Source: Danxiaibacter sp048498555 (GTDB taxonomy: Bacteria; Bacteroidota; Bacteroidia; Chitinophagales; Chitinophagaceae). From it: a DNA stretch of 64,000 nucleotides. Of the stretch, positions 35,622-46,000 are shown in pieces. The notes under the pieces are model-generated. The model made no database searches. It was not told the DNA's origin and saw nothing but the letters and a program-made list of their open reading frames with translations. Position 1 is the first letter of the stretch. Every line of letters begins with the position of its first letter. Location: the NCBI GenBank assembly GCA_048498555.1, contig JBEHXT010000010.1, positions 166,331-230,330 of the forward strand, read 5' to 3'. A program made the translations under genes and the position numbers.

Positions 35622-38483
35622 CTAAAACACATTATACCCAAAACTCACATAGTACAAACCTCCAATACGGGGATTACCATAAGAGTTGATGTAATAGTGA
35701 TTGGTGATGTTTGTTCCACCTAATTTGATGAGAGATTTTATTGAAGGGAATTTATAGCTAACCTGTGCATCAAGCGTGCTGAATGCATCTACATTGCCTG
35801 AGATAAAAGTGCTTTCGTTGAAATATGAATCCTGCCATCTATAAACAATATTGAAACCCCATCTTTTTTGATAACCGAAACCACTATTTGCAAAGCCAAT
35901 ATTGGTGCGGTATTTAGGCGTATTGAATTGCGCCTGAAAATCCTGAGGCACATCAGTTATGTCATCTGAATATACATTTGCATTGATGGAAAAATTATGC
36001 TCAAGCAAATACTCAAGTGATACACCATAACCATAAGTAGACACCTGGTTATTACTATTTACAGCAACAGAATAAATACTTGGATTTGCTAAGCCTTGCG
36101 GTGTTCCAGTTGAAGATTGAAACACATTTAGCCTTCCCAGAAAATCTTTATAACGCGCATAATAAACGTATGCATCTACAAGAACTTTTTGATTGAACAA
36201 ACCCTTATAACCTACTTCATAGGAATTAGATGTTTCGGGTTTATATGTACCAAATTGCTGTATCTGTAACTTTGAGGGATCACCCGATTGAGCGAATGCC
36301 ATAAAACTGGCTTGTGTGTACACAGGATTGGTATCAAAATGATGCCCCGTACGTAATTCCGGCAAACCTCCGATTAAGAAAGCTGATCCTGTTTGTAAAT
36401 TGATCCATTGATTTTGTGTTGTAGGGAACCTGTATGCGGTTTGATAAGACACCCGAATATTCTGATCCTTTGCCACCTTTATAACACCTGAAATACGCGG
36501 CGTAAACTTGCCGTCGAAGTTTTCATTTTTGTCGTAACGTCCGGAAACAGTCAGCTTCAATACGTCATTAAATAACTTTTGAGAGATTTGTGCATAGGCG
36601 CCGTATTCGTTAATACGAATCTTTCCGGTAGTATCAGCAAACAAAGTTCCTTCAGAATTCAACACATATTGTTTCCAGTTACCACCAATAAGAATGTCTG
36701 TTCCTTTGTCGCGCAATTTTAATTTATCAGTCAGGTTATACTGGCCTTCTATCATGTACAGATTAGTGCGATCTAAAAACAGGCCGCCCTGTGGAATTGG
36801 CTTTTGCACAACACCATTAAATAATTGTTTAAATGCATCACTACCTCCGGCTGGCCTTCCCTGATCGGCAAATGATCTGGAAGTATTATACAACATAGCA
36901 GTATTGCTTATCACCGCACCTTCCGCTGTAGCAGCAGCCTGTTGTTGGTTTTGCCCTGCAGCAAGCGCAGCCTGGTAAGCCGTCTGGAACACTGTCACAG
37001 CGCCCTGTACAAGCGCACCGGCAAATTGCGGATACCAGCTTCCTGCGGCATTTGCAGGATTGTAACTAGGCTTCCAGGCTTCATTGGTCAACTGAGTTGC
37101 AATAGTTGCATTGTAAGAATCACCTGAATTTTCCTGCGTGGTATAACCTCTTATAAACCAGTTGGTGGATTTTAATTCCAGTTTGTACTGCCCCATTTTC
37201 AAGTTCTTTAACGAGTAACGATCGGCGCCTGTATAAACAGTATTACCTGTGGCCCAATAGCCGGAAAGAGAAGCAGTGAGTTTATCTGTAAGTTTATAAT
37301 AAACGCCTCCTGAAAATTTAAGGTTTTTTGTGACAGGGTCGATTACATCCCGTTCTTTGTATCCCGTGCGCGAAATATTCTGTGCCGAAGACAAGAAGGG
37401 CTGCATGATTTGTTTTACCAATGGTTGTTGTTCGGCCGGCAACGTAGATATTACACCATTAATAAACTGATTTTGAGGAACAGAGATTTCATCTCCATAA
37501 ACATTCACGCCATTGTAATTGGGATCAGATGCCCTGTTACCGCCTTTAATGGAAGACGTATTTACGTTATAGTTAGTAGTATCGTACGCAGCCCAATCGT
37601 TAGCTCTAACATATTGCGCACCAATTTTAAATGCAAACTTCTCTCCTATTTTCTGTGCCCAGCGTAATGTATAATCCTGGTAAGCAGATGCACTTTGTAC
37701 AGGGCTGTTGATATTCATTACACCTCCTTTAACCTGTACACTTAGCCCTGTATATTTAAACGGGTCTTTACTATTGATGATAATGGTTCCGTTCATACCA
37801 CCGGGGCCGTATAAGGCGGATGAAGCGCCTCCAAGCAGTTCAACGCTCTCTACATCGAGCTCGGTTAAACCGATAACACTTCCTACGGAAAAATTAAGTC
37901 CCGGCGCCTGGTTATCCATTCCGTCAACAATCTGGTTCAACCGGGTATTTCCACTTCCACTGAAACCACGGGTAGTGGGTGTTTTAAATGTGAGGCTTGA
38001 TGTAGTCATGTCCACACCTTTCAGGTTACCGATCACATCGTAATAACTTGTCGCCGGTGCATTGCGGATTGTAGCAGCATTGAATCTTTCAATTGACACG
38101 GGCGATTCCATTATGCGTTCAGGCACACGTGATGCCGCAACCACAATATCTTCACCTAATACATAAGATGGCGTGAGAGACACCTCAACAACCTGGTTAA
38201 CATCCGTGTATTGCACTTCCTGCGTTCTGAAGCCTATAGAGGCAAAAACCAATGTAAAAGGAGGCGCTTGTGTAGCCGTAAAACGGAATCTTCCTTTTTC
38301 ATCCGTAAAAGTGCCGGCATTGGAATTTTTTATCAGTACGGAAACAGCAGGAACCGTTTCCTTTGTGGATGCATTTTTAACTGTTCCGGTAATCGTGATT
38401 GCATTTTGCCCCAGAGCCATTAATGTAATTAACGGGGATAGCAATATTATTAGGATTCTTGTTGTAGTAGCTCTCATATGCAA
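35622..38483 (-). CDS. TonB-dependent receptor with carboxypeptidase-regulatory-like domain
   Basis: 953-residue outer-membrane receptor. Signal peptide to about residue 25 (LMALGQ). Residues 28-110 are a carboxypeptidase-regulatory-like fold (ITGTVKNASTKETVPAVSV, FTDEKGRFRF). The plug follows (VVAASRVPERIMESPVSIERF, GMNGTIIINSKDPF), then a barrel of about 700 residues ending FGYNVF, with an aromatic last residue as needed for BAM recognition. An Ala/Gln-rich insert (AALAAGQNQQQAAATAEGA) near residue 520 is probably an extracellular loop. No SusD partner, so not a glycan SusCD pair; cobalamin, siderophore and peptide are all possible. Met3 (38477) is an alternative start. Confidence 0.92.
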   Translation of the reverse strand: MHMRATTTRILIILLSPLITLMALGQNAITITGTVKNASTKETVPAVSVLIKNSNAGTFTDEKGRFRFTATQAPPFTLVFASIGFRTQEVQYTDVNQVVEVSLTPSYVLGEDIVVAASRVPERIMESPVSIERFNAATIRNAPATSYYDVIGNLKGVDMTTSSLTFKTPTTRGFSGSGNTRLNQIVDGMDNQAPGLNFSVGSVIGLTELDVESVELLGGASSALYGPGGMNGTIIINSKDPFKYTGLSVQVKGGVMNINSPVQSASAYQDYTLRWAQKIGEKFAFKIGAQYVRANDWAAYDTTNYNVNTSSIKGGNRASDPNYNGVNVYGDEISVPQNQFINGVISTLPAEQQPLVKQIMQPFLSSAQNISRTGYKERDVIDPVTKNLKFSGGVYYKLTDKLTASLSGYWATGNTVYTGADRYSLKNLKMGQYKLELKSTNWFIRGYTTQENSGDSYNATIATQLTNEAWKPSYNPANAAGSWYPQFAGALVQGAVTVFQTAYQAALAAGQNQQQAAATAEGAVISNTAMLYNTSRSFADQGRPAGGSDAFKQLFNGVVQKPIPQGGLFLDRTNLYMIEGQYNLTDKLKLRDKGTDILIGGNWKQYVLNSEGTLFADTTGKIRINEYGAYAQISQKLFNDVLKLTVSGRYDKNENFDGKFTPRISGVIKVAKDQNIRVSYQTAYRFPTTQNQWINLQTGSAFLIGGLPELRTGHHFDTNPVYTQASFMAFAQSGDPSKLQIQQFGTYKPETSNSYEVGYKGLFNQKVLVDAYVYYARYKDFLGRLNVFQSSTGTPQGLANPSIYSVAVNSNNQVSTYGYGVSLEYLLEHNFSINANVYSDDITDVPQDFQAQFNTPKYRTNIGFANSGFGYQKRWGFNIVYRWQDSYFNESTFISGNVDAFSTLDAQVSYKFPSIKSLIKLGGTNITNHYYINSYGNPRIGGLYYVSFGYNVF

Positions 38484-38612
38484 ACAAGTTTTAATTAGTT
38501 AACGCCGGAAAAATAGCATTTGTTCTCACCAATTAAAATTTTTCTTTCAATCATTTGTTCGTATCAACAAAATCGTGCTAATCTTTGCGGTTATTACTAA
38601 ATGTGTATAAAA

Positions 38613-39545
38613 ATGGCATCGTTTCAATTTCCTGATCAGACTGCATTTTACAAAGGCAAGGTTAGAGATGTATATACAATTCATGAAAACTGGCTGGTAA
38701 TGGTTGCCAGCAACCGTATTTCTGCGTTCGATGTAATTCTGCCAAGGCCTATTCCTTATAAAGGACAAGTTCTTAACCAAATAGCTGCATACATGCTGAA
38801 TGCAACAAAAGATATTTGCCCTAACTGGTTAACGGTTTCACCTGCACCAAACGTATCTATCGGAAAAAAATGCAAGCCATTCAGAATTGAAATGGTAGTT
38901 CGCGGCAATCTTACCGGCCACGCATGGAGAACTTATGCTAGTGGGAAAAGAGAATTGTGCGGAGTTGAACTTCCAGAAGGATTAAAAGAAAATGATAACT
39001 TCCCCACTCCTATTATCACGCCTTCAACCAAAGCTGAAGAGGGGCATGATGAAGATATCTCTAAAAAAGAGATTATAGAAAAAGGCCTGGCAACAGAACA
39101 GGAATGGTCCATTCTTGAAAAATATACGCTGGCGCTTTTTGAAAGAGGAAAAGAAATTGCCGCTAAAAGAGGGCTTATTCTTGTGGATACAAAATATGAA
39201 TTTGGCCTGCTTGATGGCGAAGTGTATTTAATGGATGAAATTCACACGCCTGACTCTTCACGCTATTTTTATGCGGATGGCTTTGAAGAAAGGCAACAAT
39301 CCGGCGAAAGGCAAAAGCAGTTAAGCAAAGAGTTTGTACGCGAATGGCTGATTGAAAATAATTTCATGGGCAAGGAAGGGCAAACCGTTCCTGAAATGAA
39401 AGATGAGTGGGTAAATACCATTTCAAAAAGATATATTGAGCTGTATGAAAAAGTGATTGGTGAGCAATTTCACCCTGAAGCATTGAGCGACGAAGAAACA
39501 GAGAAAAGAGTTATAGCAAGCCTGAAGGAGATAAAAGCAATATAG
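38613..39545 (+). CDS. purC: phosphoribosylaminoimidazole-succinocarboxamide synthase
   Basis: 310 residues from the ATG at 38613; an in-frame ATG at 38601 adds four. It ligates aspartate to CAIR using ATP, step 8 of IMP synthesis. The signature FYKGKVRDVY, the SNRISAFD loop, VVRGNLTGHAWRTY, PSTKAEEGHDED and LVDTKYEFG are all present. The length is that of the eukaryote-like long form common in Bacteroidota. The IMP it helps make feeds guaB at 4 kb. An AATCTTTG -7-like box lies about 25 bases upstream, and a strong terminator follows. Confidence 0.96.
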   Translation: MASFQFPDQTAFYKGKVRDVYTIHENWLVMVASNRISAFDVILPRPIPYKGQVLNQIAAYMLNATKDICPNWLTVSPAPNVSIGKKCKPFRIEMVVRGNLTGHAWRTYASGKRELCGVELPEGLKENDNFPTPIITPSTKAEEGHDEDISKKEIIEKGLATEQEWSILEKYTLALFERGKEIAAKRGLILVDTKYEFGLLDGEVYLMDEIHTPDSSRYFYADGFEERQQSGERQKQLSKEFVREWLIENNFMGKEGQTVPEMKDEWVNTISKRYIELYEKVIGEQFHPEALSDEETEKRVIASLKEIKAI

Positions 39546-39639
39546 TCATAAGTTGTACGGTTTTTTTATGCGAATGGCTTCTTGATTTCATAACCTAATC
39601 ATCTCGCCCTGGATTTTAAACACAACACAAAAATGTATT

Positions 39640-39675
39640 AAAGGCAAAGCAACCTGTTATTGCTTTGCCTTTTTT
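39640..39675 (+). terminator. terminator after purC
   Basis: Perfect 13-bp stem (39640-39652 with 39660-39672), seven-base loop, five or more T. It also faces the converging barrel gene. Confidence 0.88.
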
Positions 39676-39699
39676 ATGTTTTATAATTTTTACTATCCC

Positions 39700-40278
39700 C
39701 TATTGTTGGCCTGTTGCGGCAGCTTTTGCTTTGCTGAATGGCAGGAAGATCGTAAAGCCCACGTTGATGGTAAGGTCACTCGTGTATGCTTTGGAACCAA
39801 ATCCCACCAGGCCGTTATATTTAAGTAATCCTTCCAATCCGATGTTTGGTGTAACAAAATAAGTCATGCCTGGGCCTACTCCGAACTGAAATCCGTTAGT
39901 AGAGGTATTCGTTTCCGCATTAATTTTTCCCGCTAAACCAGCTGTACCTTCCAGGAAAAAACGCGTGTGCTTAAGCACATTAATTGACGCATCATTTACA
40001 TAATATCTACCCAATGCCTGAACGCCCCAATCTGTAGTCGGCTCAATGCCTTTTTGCGCCTGGATGCCATAATTTATTTTGGCACCTAATGCTATATTGT
40101 TTTTAATGAACCAGGCTGCATACGGATTAATGTTTACGTTGGATGCAGAACCTTTGTCCAGTCCGATTTTAAAATTGGCAATGTCCGCACCTATAATTGT
40201 ACTTCCTTTTTCCAATTGCGCATTAGCTACGCCGCAAAAAGCTATAAAGCCTGCAATAAATAACACTACTTTTTTCAT
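39700..40278 (-). CDS. small outer-membrane beta-barrel protein
   Basis: 192 residues with a clear signal peptide (MKKVVLFIAGF, cleaved after CGVANA). The mature part alternates polar and aromatic strands (ADIANFKIGLDKG, NPYAAWFIKNNIALGAKINYG, FQFGVGPGMTYFVTPNIGLEGLLKYNG) and closes with LTINVGFTIFL, as in eight-stranded OmpW/OmpX-type barrels. No enzymatic motif. The ligand, if any, is unknown. It lies downstream of a 900-base gap rich in repeats. Confidence 0.8.
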   Translation of the reverse strand: MKKVVLFIAGFIAFCGVANAQLEKGSTIIGADIANFKIGLDKGSASNVNINPYAAWFIKNNIALGAKINYGIQAQKGIEPTTDWGVQALGRYYVNDASINVLKHTRFFLEGTAGLAGKINAETNTSTNGFQFGVGPGMTYFVTPNIGLEGLLKYNGLVGFGSKAYTSDLTINVGFTIFLPFSKAKAAATGQQ

Positions 40279-41189
40279 TTGAATTAGTTTTTAGAATTAG
40301 ATAATGTCTAGAGTACTGATTATCAAAATGAAATTAGCCTCATCCGGCTAGTTCGGTTCATTGGAACGGGCAGCAGCCTTTTAGTTTCTAAACGCAAAAG
40401 CTTAACTTAATTAACCAACGAAATAATTTTTTGTTTAAAGACATGATATTTTTTAATCAATTATTAGTCCACTTATTTTTGATGTTGATTTCTGATTACT
40501 GATTTTGTTGATGCCTGATTTCTTTTTATTCAACAAAAACAATACTTCAACGCCACTATTCAAAAACCACGAATCATGCTATTTATATGCATGTTTAATA
40601 ATTATCAGACTCATCATTCCTTCAAACCAAACATCAACAAATTCATACATCAGCCATTCTATGCTGATTGCTGATTTTGCGATCGCTAATATTTAGATGT
40701 TTTTTTAATCAAAAAAATATCCTTAATCTTCGTATTCAAAGATTTTACACTCGCCTCTTTTTACTTTCTATGATCGCAACAGCCATTATAGCCACTCAAA
40801 TCAGACATCAACAAATCTGACATCAGACATTAAAATCTATTTCTGATTGTATGATCTCTGATGTTTGATTTCTTTTTGTTCAACAGGAAACAACACTTCA
40901 ACTCCTTCTATTCAAAATCCAAGAATCATGTTCTTTCAATGCATCTTCAATAATTATCAAACTCATCATCGCTTCCAAATCAGACATCACAAACTCAGAT
41001 ATCAGACATTCACCGCGAGTTTCTTTTAGATAACAATCAATTAATATGCCTCAACACACTATGGTTTTAACTTGCGCCCGAAATTGATGAATTTATGGAC
41101 CTCTATTGCTGCAATGATTCTTATTTGACGATGTTTCGGGTAAAAAAATACACAGGGCATTTAAGGCTTTATAATGATTTAATCTTAAA
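40279..41189. other. 911-base divergent gap with duplicated non-coding block
   Basis: A/T-rich, no convincing gene. It contains an imperfect direct repeat (40517-40641 and 40867-40993) and runs of CTGATT / CATCAGA units that recur mostly every 7 bases, in both orientations. It lies upstream of the ECF sigma gene. Confidence 0.7.
40517..40993. repeat. imperfect direct repeat, about 125 bases, 350-base offset
   Basis: Copy 1 (40517-40641) and copy 2 (40867-40993) share blocks GATTTCTTTTT, TTCAACA, ACTTCAAC, CTATTCAAAA, GAATCATG, TAATAATTATCA and ACTCATCAT in order. By eye about four in five bases agree. A weaker third copy may start near 40701. Confidence 0.75.
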
Positions 41190-41765
41190 TTGCTCTTTAA
41201 CTGCTTCAAATATTTTATTGCCTTGAATACGATTGCTGCATTAAAAGATGGGGACCAACTTGTCTTTGACCAGGTATTTTACCAGTACCATGGCAACGTT
41301 TACGCGTATGTTTTAAACAAAACAAATTCGGTGTACCTGGCAGAAGAAACTACACAACTTACGTTTATCAAGCTATGGCAATCACGCAAAAACCTGAATG
41401 AAGAGCTATCCTTATTTACACAGCTTTTTCGCATTGCCAGGACTACCATGATCGATCTTATCAGGAAACAAAACAACAACCAGCTTCATACCAGTCAGCT
41501 TACCGTTGTCAATGAACGCAATGATGTTTGGGAAAAAGTGAGCGAACGTGAATTACACGAACGCATGCACGCATCATTAAACGATATGCCCGATGTAAGG
41601 CGGAAAGTTTTTGAAATGAGCCGCGTAAAAGGAATGAGCTATAAAGCAATTGCAAATGAGCTTTCTATTTCCGTTAAAACAGTTGAAAGCCATATTTACC
41701 AGGCAATAAAACAATTGAAACACCTTATTACCATACTGCTTCCAATATTTTTTATTTTTTCTTAG
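41190..41765 (+). CDS. ECF RNA polymerase sigma factor (FecI-like)
   Basis: 191 residues from a TTG at 41190; another TTG at 41223 would give a start closer to the sigma-2 domain, and no ATG is available. Sigma region 2 is about residues 25-90 (FDQVFYQYHGNVYAYV, AEETTQLTFIKLW), region 4 about 128-180 (LNDMPDVRRKVFEMSRVKGMSYKAIANELSIS contains its helix-turn-helix, here broken into MSYKAIANEL and TVESHIYQAI). It belongs to the Bacteroidota expansion family that pairs with FecR anti-sigma factors and controls adjacent susCD genes. The C-terminal LLPIFFIFS is hydrophobic, which is common in this family. Confidence 0.88.
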   Translation: MLFNCFKYFIALNTIAALKDGDQLVFDQVFYQYHGNVYAYVLNKTNSVYLAEETTQLTFIKLWQSRKNLNEELSLFTQLFRIARTTMIDLIRKQNNNQLHTSQLTVVNERNDVWEKVSERELHERMHASLNDMPDVRRKVFEMSRVKGMSYKAIANELSISVKTVESHIYQAIKQLKHLITILLPIFFIFS

Positions 41766-41826
41766 TTAAGGCTAAGGGTTCTTTAATTTTCAAACGTATC
41801 CATTATAGCAACAACACTTATAAGGA

Positions 41827-42906
41827 ATGATTAGCCAGGAATTAATAGACAGGTTTTTAAGGAATGAGTGTACTGCTATTGAAAAAGAACAGGTACTTAA
41901 GTACCTTGATGAGCATCCAGAAGAACTTGACGCTTTTTTTCCTGTAGATGAATGTTTCGAGGCCGACAACCAGTCGGTAAGTAGTGATGCTACAGAGAGG
42001 ATGCTGTCTAAAGTTCATCTTCACATACAGAAAAAAAATACCGTTATTTCTTTGTACAGGCGAATGATTGCTGCAGCTTGCATCCTGTTGGTTTGTGGCG
42101 CTGCATGGTTTTGGGTAAGTAAAGAAAATAACCGATCAAGCAAAACGGTTGCCGCAGTAGCTACTCCGGCTTCCTTAAATGATCATTTACAAAGAAGGTT
42201 TAATACCACGGATAAAGTAATTGCCGTTTCAATGGCGGATGGCTCTGTTATTGAACTACAGCCCGCCAGCAGCATCAGCTATCCTGAGTCTTTTGGAAAG
42301 AACAATGAACGTACAGTCTACCTGACAGGAGAAGCAACCTTTAAAGTAGCGAAGGATAAAACAAAGCCTTTTACTGTTTATACGGGCGGAATTTCCACAA
42401 CGGCCCTGGGCACATCGTTCAATATCCGTTATTACGATGAAAAAGATATTACCAGTGTGGAATTATTCACCGGAAAAGTGGTGATTAAACCTGCAGGCAC
42501 AACAGAGCAAAGCCTTGATGAAGATGTTTATCTTGTTCCCGGCCAGCAGTTGATTTATAATCGCAAAACGAGGCATGCGCAAGTGCAGCTGATCCCTAAA
42601 AAAGATGCAAACGCGCAACAAAATAAACTGGTAAGTGCTAGAAAAAAATATACTGGCACTGTGGCAAAACCAACATGGTACATGTTTAACGGACAAACGC
42701 TTGAACAGGTGCTGGACCAGTTAAGTGTTTATTACAACACAGATATTGAGTATGTGCCTGCGGAAATAGCGGACAAATACTTTACAGCAAAATTCGACAC
42801 AACAGATTCTCTTGATCAGATATTACATGATATAGCAGTGCTTAATCAACTCTATCTGAAAAAAGAAGAAGGTAAATATACCATCAGGAAAATCACCAAT
42901 AAATAA
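41827..42906 (+). CDS. FecR family anti-sigma factor
   Basis: 359 residues, inner membrane. Cytoplasmic N-terminus binds the sigma factor (ISQELIDRFLRNECTAIEKEQV), a single membrane helix spans about 80-97, and the periplasmic part has the FecR domain (about 120-225: VIAVSMADGSVIELQP, VYLTGEATFKVAKDKTKPFTVYTGG, TALGTSFNIRYY) and a DUF4974 domain at the C-terminus (GQTLEQVLDQLSVYYNTDIEY). Contact with the SusC N-terminus in the periplasm is thought to release the sigma factor. The gene follows the sigma gene by 61 bases and precedes susC by 182. Confidence 0.93.
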   Translation: MISQELIDRFLRNECTAIEKEQVLKYLDEHPEELDAFFPVDECFEADNQSVSSDATERMLSKVHLHIQKKNTVISLYRRMIAAACILLVCGAAWFWVSKENNRSSKTVAAVATPASLNDHLQRRFNTTDKVIAVSMADGSVIELQPASSISYPESFGKNNERTVYLTGEATFKVAKDKTKPFTVYTGGISTTALGTSFNIRYYDEKDITSVELFTGKVVIKPAGTTEQSLDEDVYLVPGQQLIYNRKTRHAQVQLIPKKDANAQQNKLVSARKKYTGTVAKPTWYMFNGQTLEQVLDQLSVYYNTDIEYVPAEIADKYFTAKFDTTDSLDQILHDIAVLNQLYLKKEEGKYTIRKITNK

Positions 42907-43088
42907 ACCCGGTTCGCAAGTAAAAAATTGCCTTATAAAAGGCAACGTGTAGCGTATTGAGCAAACCGGAAGAGACCTATATTTTAATGAGTTAATCAGC
43001 CTAAAATCATACAACAAAGCAGATTAAAACCTGGCCATGTGCACGCACGTGGATGTAACCCCTTTTTACAAACTAAAGAGAACTGAGT

Positions 43089-46000
43089 ATGAAAAAAATG
43101 AAAGTTTACAGGCAGATTCTATTCTACCTGTGTTTAGTGAATCTAATTACTCCTGCTCTGCTACATGCGCAGGCCACAAGAATGGATGCTACCGGTATTG
43201 TCCGGAATGAAAAAGGAAACCCGTTGCAAGGCGTAACTGTTGTTGTTCAGAACAGCAAAACAAGTTTTACTGCAGGAACACAAACAGACACGGCGGGAAC
43301 TTTTGTATTTAACAAACTTCCTCCGGGCAATGGTTACAATTTTACATTTTCATATGTAGGATATGAAACACAAACGTTGAAAGGTTATGAGTTAAAATCA
43401 GGCACCACATTCTCACTTGTTATTAAATTGAAAGAAGAAGATAAAGCATTGAATGATGTTGTAGTTGTTGGTTATGGTACCCAAAAGAAAGTAAACCTTA
43501 CTGGCGCCGTTGAGCAGGTTACTGGTAAAACGCTCGAAAACAGGCCCGTGCCAAACCTTACACAAGGCTTACAGGGCGTGGTTCCCAACCTGAACATTAT
43601 TATGGGTGATGGTAAGCCCATCCAGTCTCCTAAGTTTAATGTGAGAGGAACGACCTCTATCGGGCAGGGCGGCAATGCGCTTGTTTTGATTGATGGTGTT
43701 GAAGGCGACCCCAGCATGATTAACCCTAATGATGTAGCCAGTGTATCAGTTTTAAAAGACGCGTCTTCTGCAGCAATCTATGGTGCAAGAGGTGCTTTTG
43801 GCGTTGTACTTATCACAACAAAAAATCCTACTAAAGACAAGTTCAGCATTACTTATTCTTCCAGCTACTCATCTAAAACACCTACCACTGTGCCGGATAT
43901 GGTGAGTGATGGTTACTTATATTCCAAGATGTTTAACGAAGCATGGACAGCATGGAACGATTATTCTCAAACACCACAAAACGTAAACAAAACAGTTAAG
44001 TTTTCACAGGATTACCTGGCTGAGTTTGAGAGAAGATCAAAAGATCCAAGCTTACCTAAAACTGACGTGAATGCAAGTGGTGAATATGTATATTATGAAA
44101 ACACCGACTGGTACGATCTGTTGTATAAAAAGCATACAGGTGCAATGGAACAGAACTTGTCGCTTTCCGGCAACAGCGGCAAAGCAAGCTTTTATGTAAC
44201 AGGCCGCTACTACGGCCAGAATGGATTATTCCGCTATAATACGGATGATTACAAAATGTACAATTTGCGTGCAAAGGGTTCTATACAGGTTTATCCGTGG
44301 TTGCGTATTGATAACAATACTGATTATTCAAGCATGCTGTATCATAACCCACTGAATGTGGGCGAAGGTGGAGGCATCTGGAGGAATATTGCGGACGAAG
44401 GCCATCCAATGTCTCCATTGTTAAATCCTGACGGGACACTTTCCTATTCTGCGGCTTATACTGTTGGTGATTTCTTTTATGGAAAGAACGGTATTGACAT
44501 GAACAGGCGCATCATTAAAAATACGACAGGTTTTACCTCTTCTTTCTTAAAAGACAAGTTGCGAGTTAAAGGTGATTTCACTTTCCAGAATACCAGTTAT
44601 GATCAAAACCAGATCCGTGTTCCTGTTCCTTATAGCAGAAAACCGGGTGTGATTGAATACGTTGGTACGAATACAAATGATATCCAGAATACCACACAGG
44701 AGACGCAGTACCTCGCTACAAACGTTTATGGTGAATATGAGACCAGATTAAACCGCGATCACTACTTTAAAGCGATGGCTGGCTTTAACTATGAGCAGTC
44801 CACTTTTAAGAACCTGATGGCGCAAAGAAATGGTTTGATATACGAAGATGCGCATGATATTAACCTCGCTCTTGGCCAGGCAATCACTACGCAGGGCGGA
44901 TGGGAAAAATGGGCCATTATGGGCGGATTCTACAGATTGAACTATATGTTCAGGGATAAATACCTGTTAGAAGTTAACGGGCGTTATGATGGTTCTTCCA
45001 AATTCCCTTCAGATCAGCGTTATGCATTCTTCCCGTCTGTATCGGGCGGTTGGCGCGTGTCTAAGGAAGCCTTCTGGAACGTTAATCCTGCAATCATTTC
45101 TGATTTGAAAATAAGAGCATCTTATGGTTCATTGGGCAATGGTAACATCAGCTCCTATGCCTTCCAGGAAAAATTCAACATCAGTCAGTCTGGCCGTGTT
45201 TTGAATGGTGTTCGCCCGCAACAGACCAGCCAGCCAAACGTATTGCCTGATGGCCTTACATGGGAGAAATCCACCACTGAAAATATTGGCCTTGACCTGG
45301 CATTATTTGGCAATAAGTTGAAAATTTCGGGAGATGCATATATCCGTAAAACTACGGGCATGTTTACTGTTGGTATGTCATTGCCTGCGGTATTCGGAAC
45401 GGATGTTCCAAAAGGTAACTATGCTGATTTGAAAACAAAAGGATGGGAACTTTCTGCAACATGGAAAGATTACTTTATGGTTGCATCAAAACCATTCAAT
45501 TACTCTTTCAGAGCTGTATTGTCTGACTACACTGCAGAGGTAACCAAGTTCAATAATCCTGAACAAAAACTTGGAGATGACATTTATTATGCCGGACAAA
45601 AAGTTGGTGAAATATGGGGATATGTTACAGATGGCTTCTTTACAAAAGATAACATCGCGGAAGCTTCTAAGCAAAAACTGTTTAAGGCTTCAACAAGTGG
45701 CCAGTGGTTGCCAGGCGATATCAAGTTTAAAGATGTTAATGGCGATGGCGTTATCAACAACGGCGATAACAGGGTGAATAGCCCTGGTGACATGGTGATC
45801 ATCGGTAACAGCACGCCGCGTTATGCATATGGATTTAATATTGACCTCGACTGGAACAACTTTTTCTTCGGTGCATTCATTCAGGGCGTGGGCAAGCAAC
45901 AATGGTGGCCAGGTGCTGAATCTGACGTTTTCTGGGGCCAGTATAACAGGCCTTATAACCTGTTGCCTAAATCACAGCTTGGCCATATCTGGTCTGAAGA

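Noticed and set aside
40505..40696. 63-residue frame in the repeat-rich gap
   Set aside because: The second copy of the duplicated block does not keep the frame, so it is not coding.
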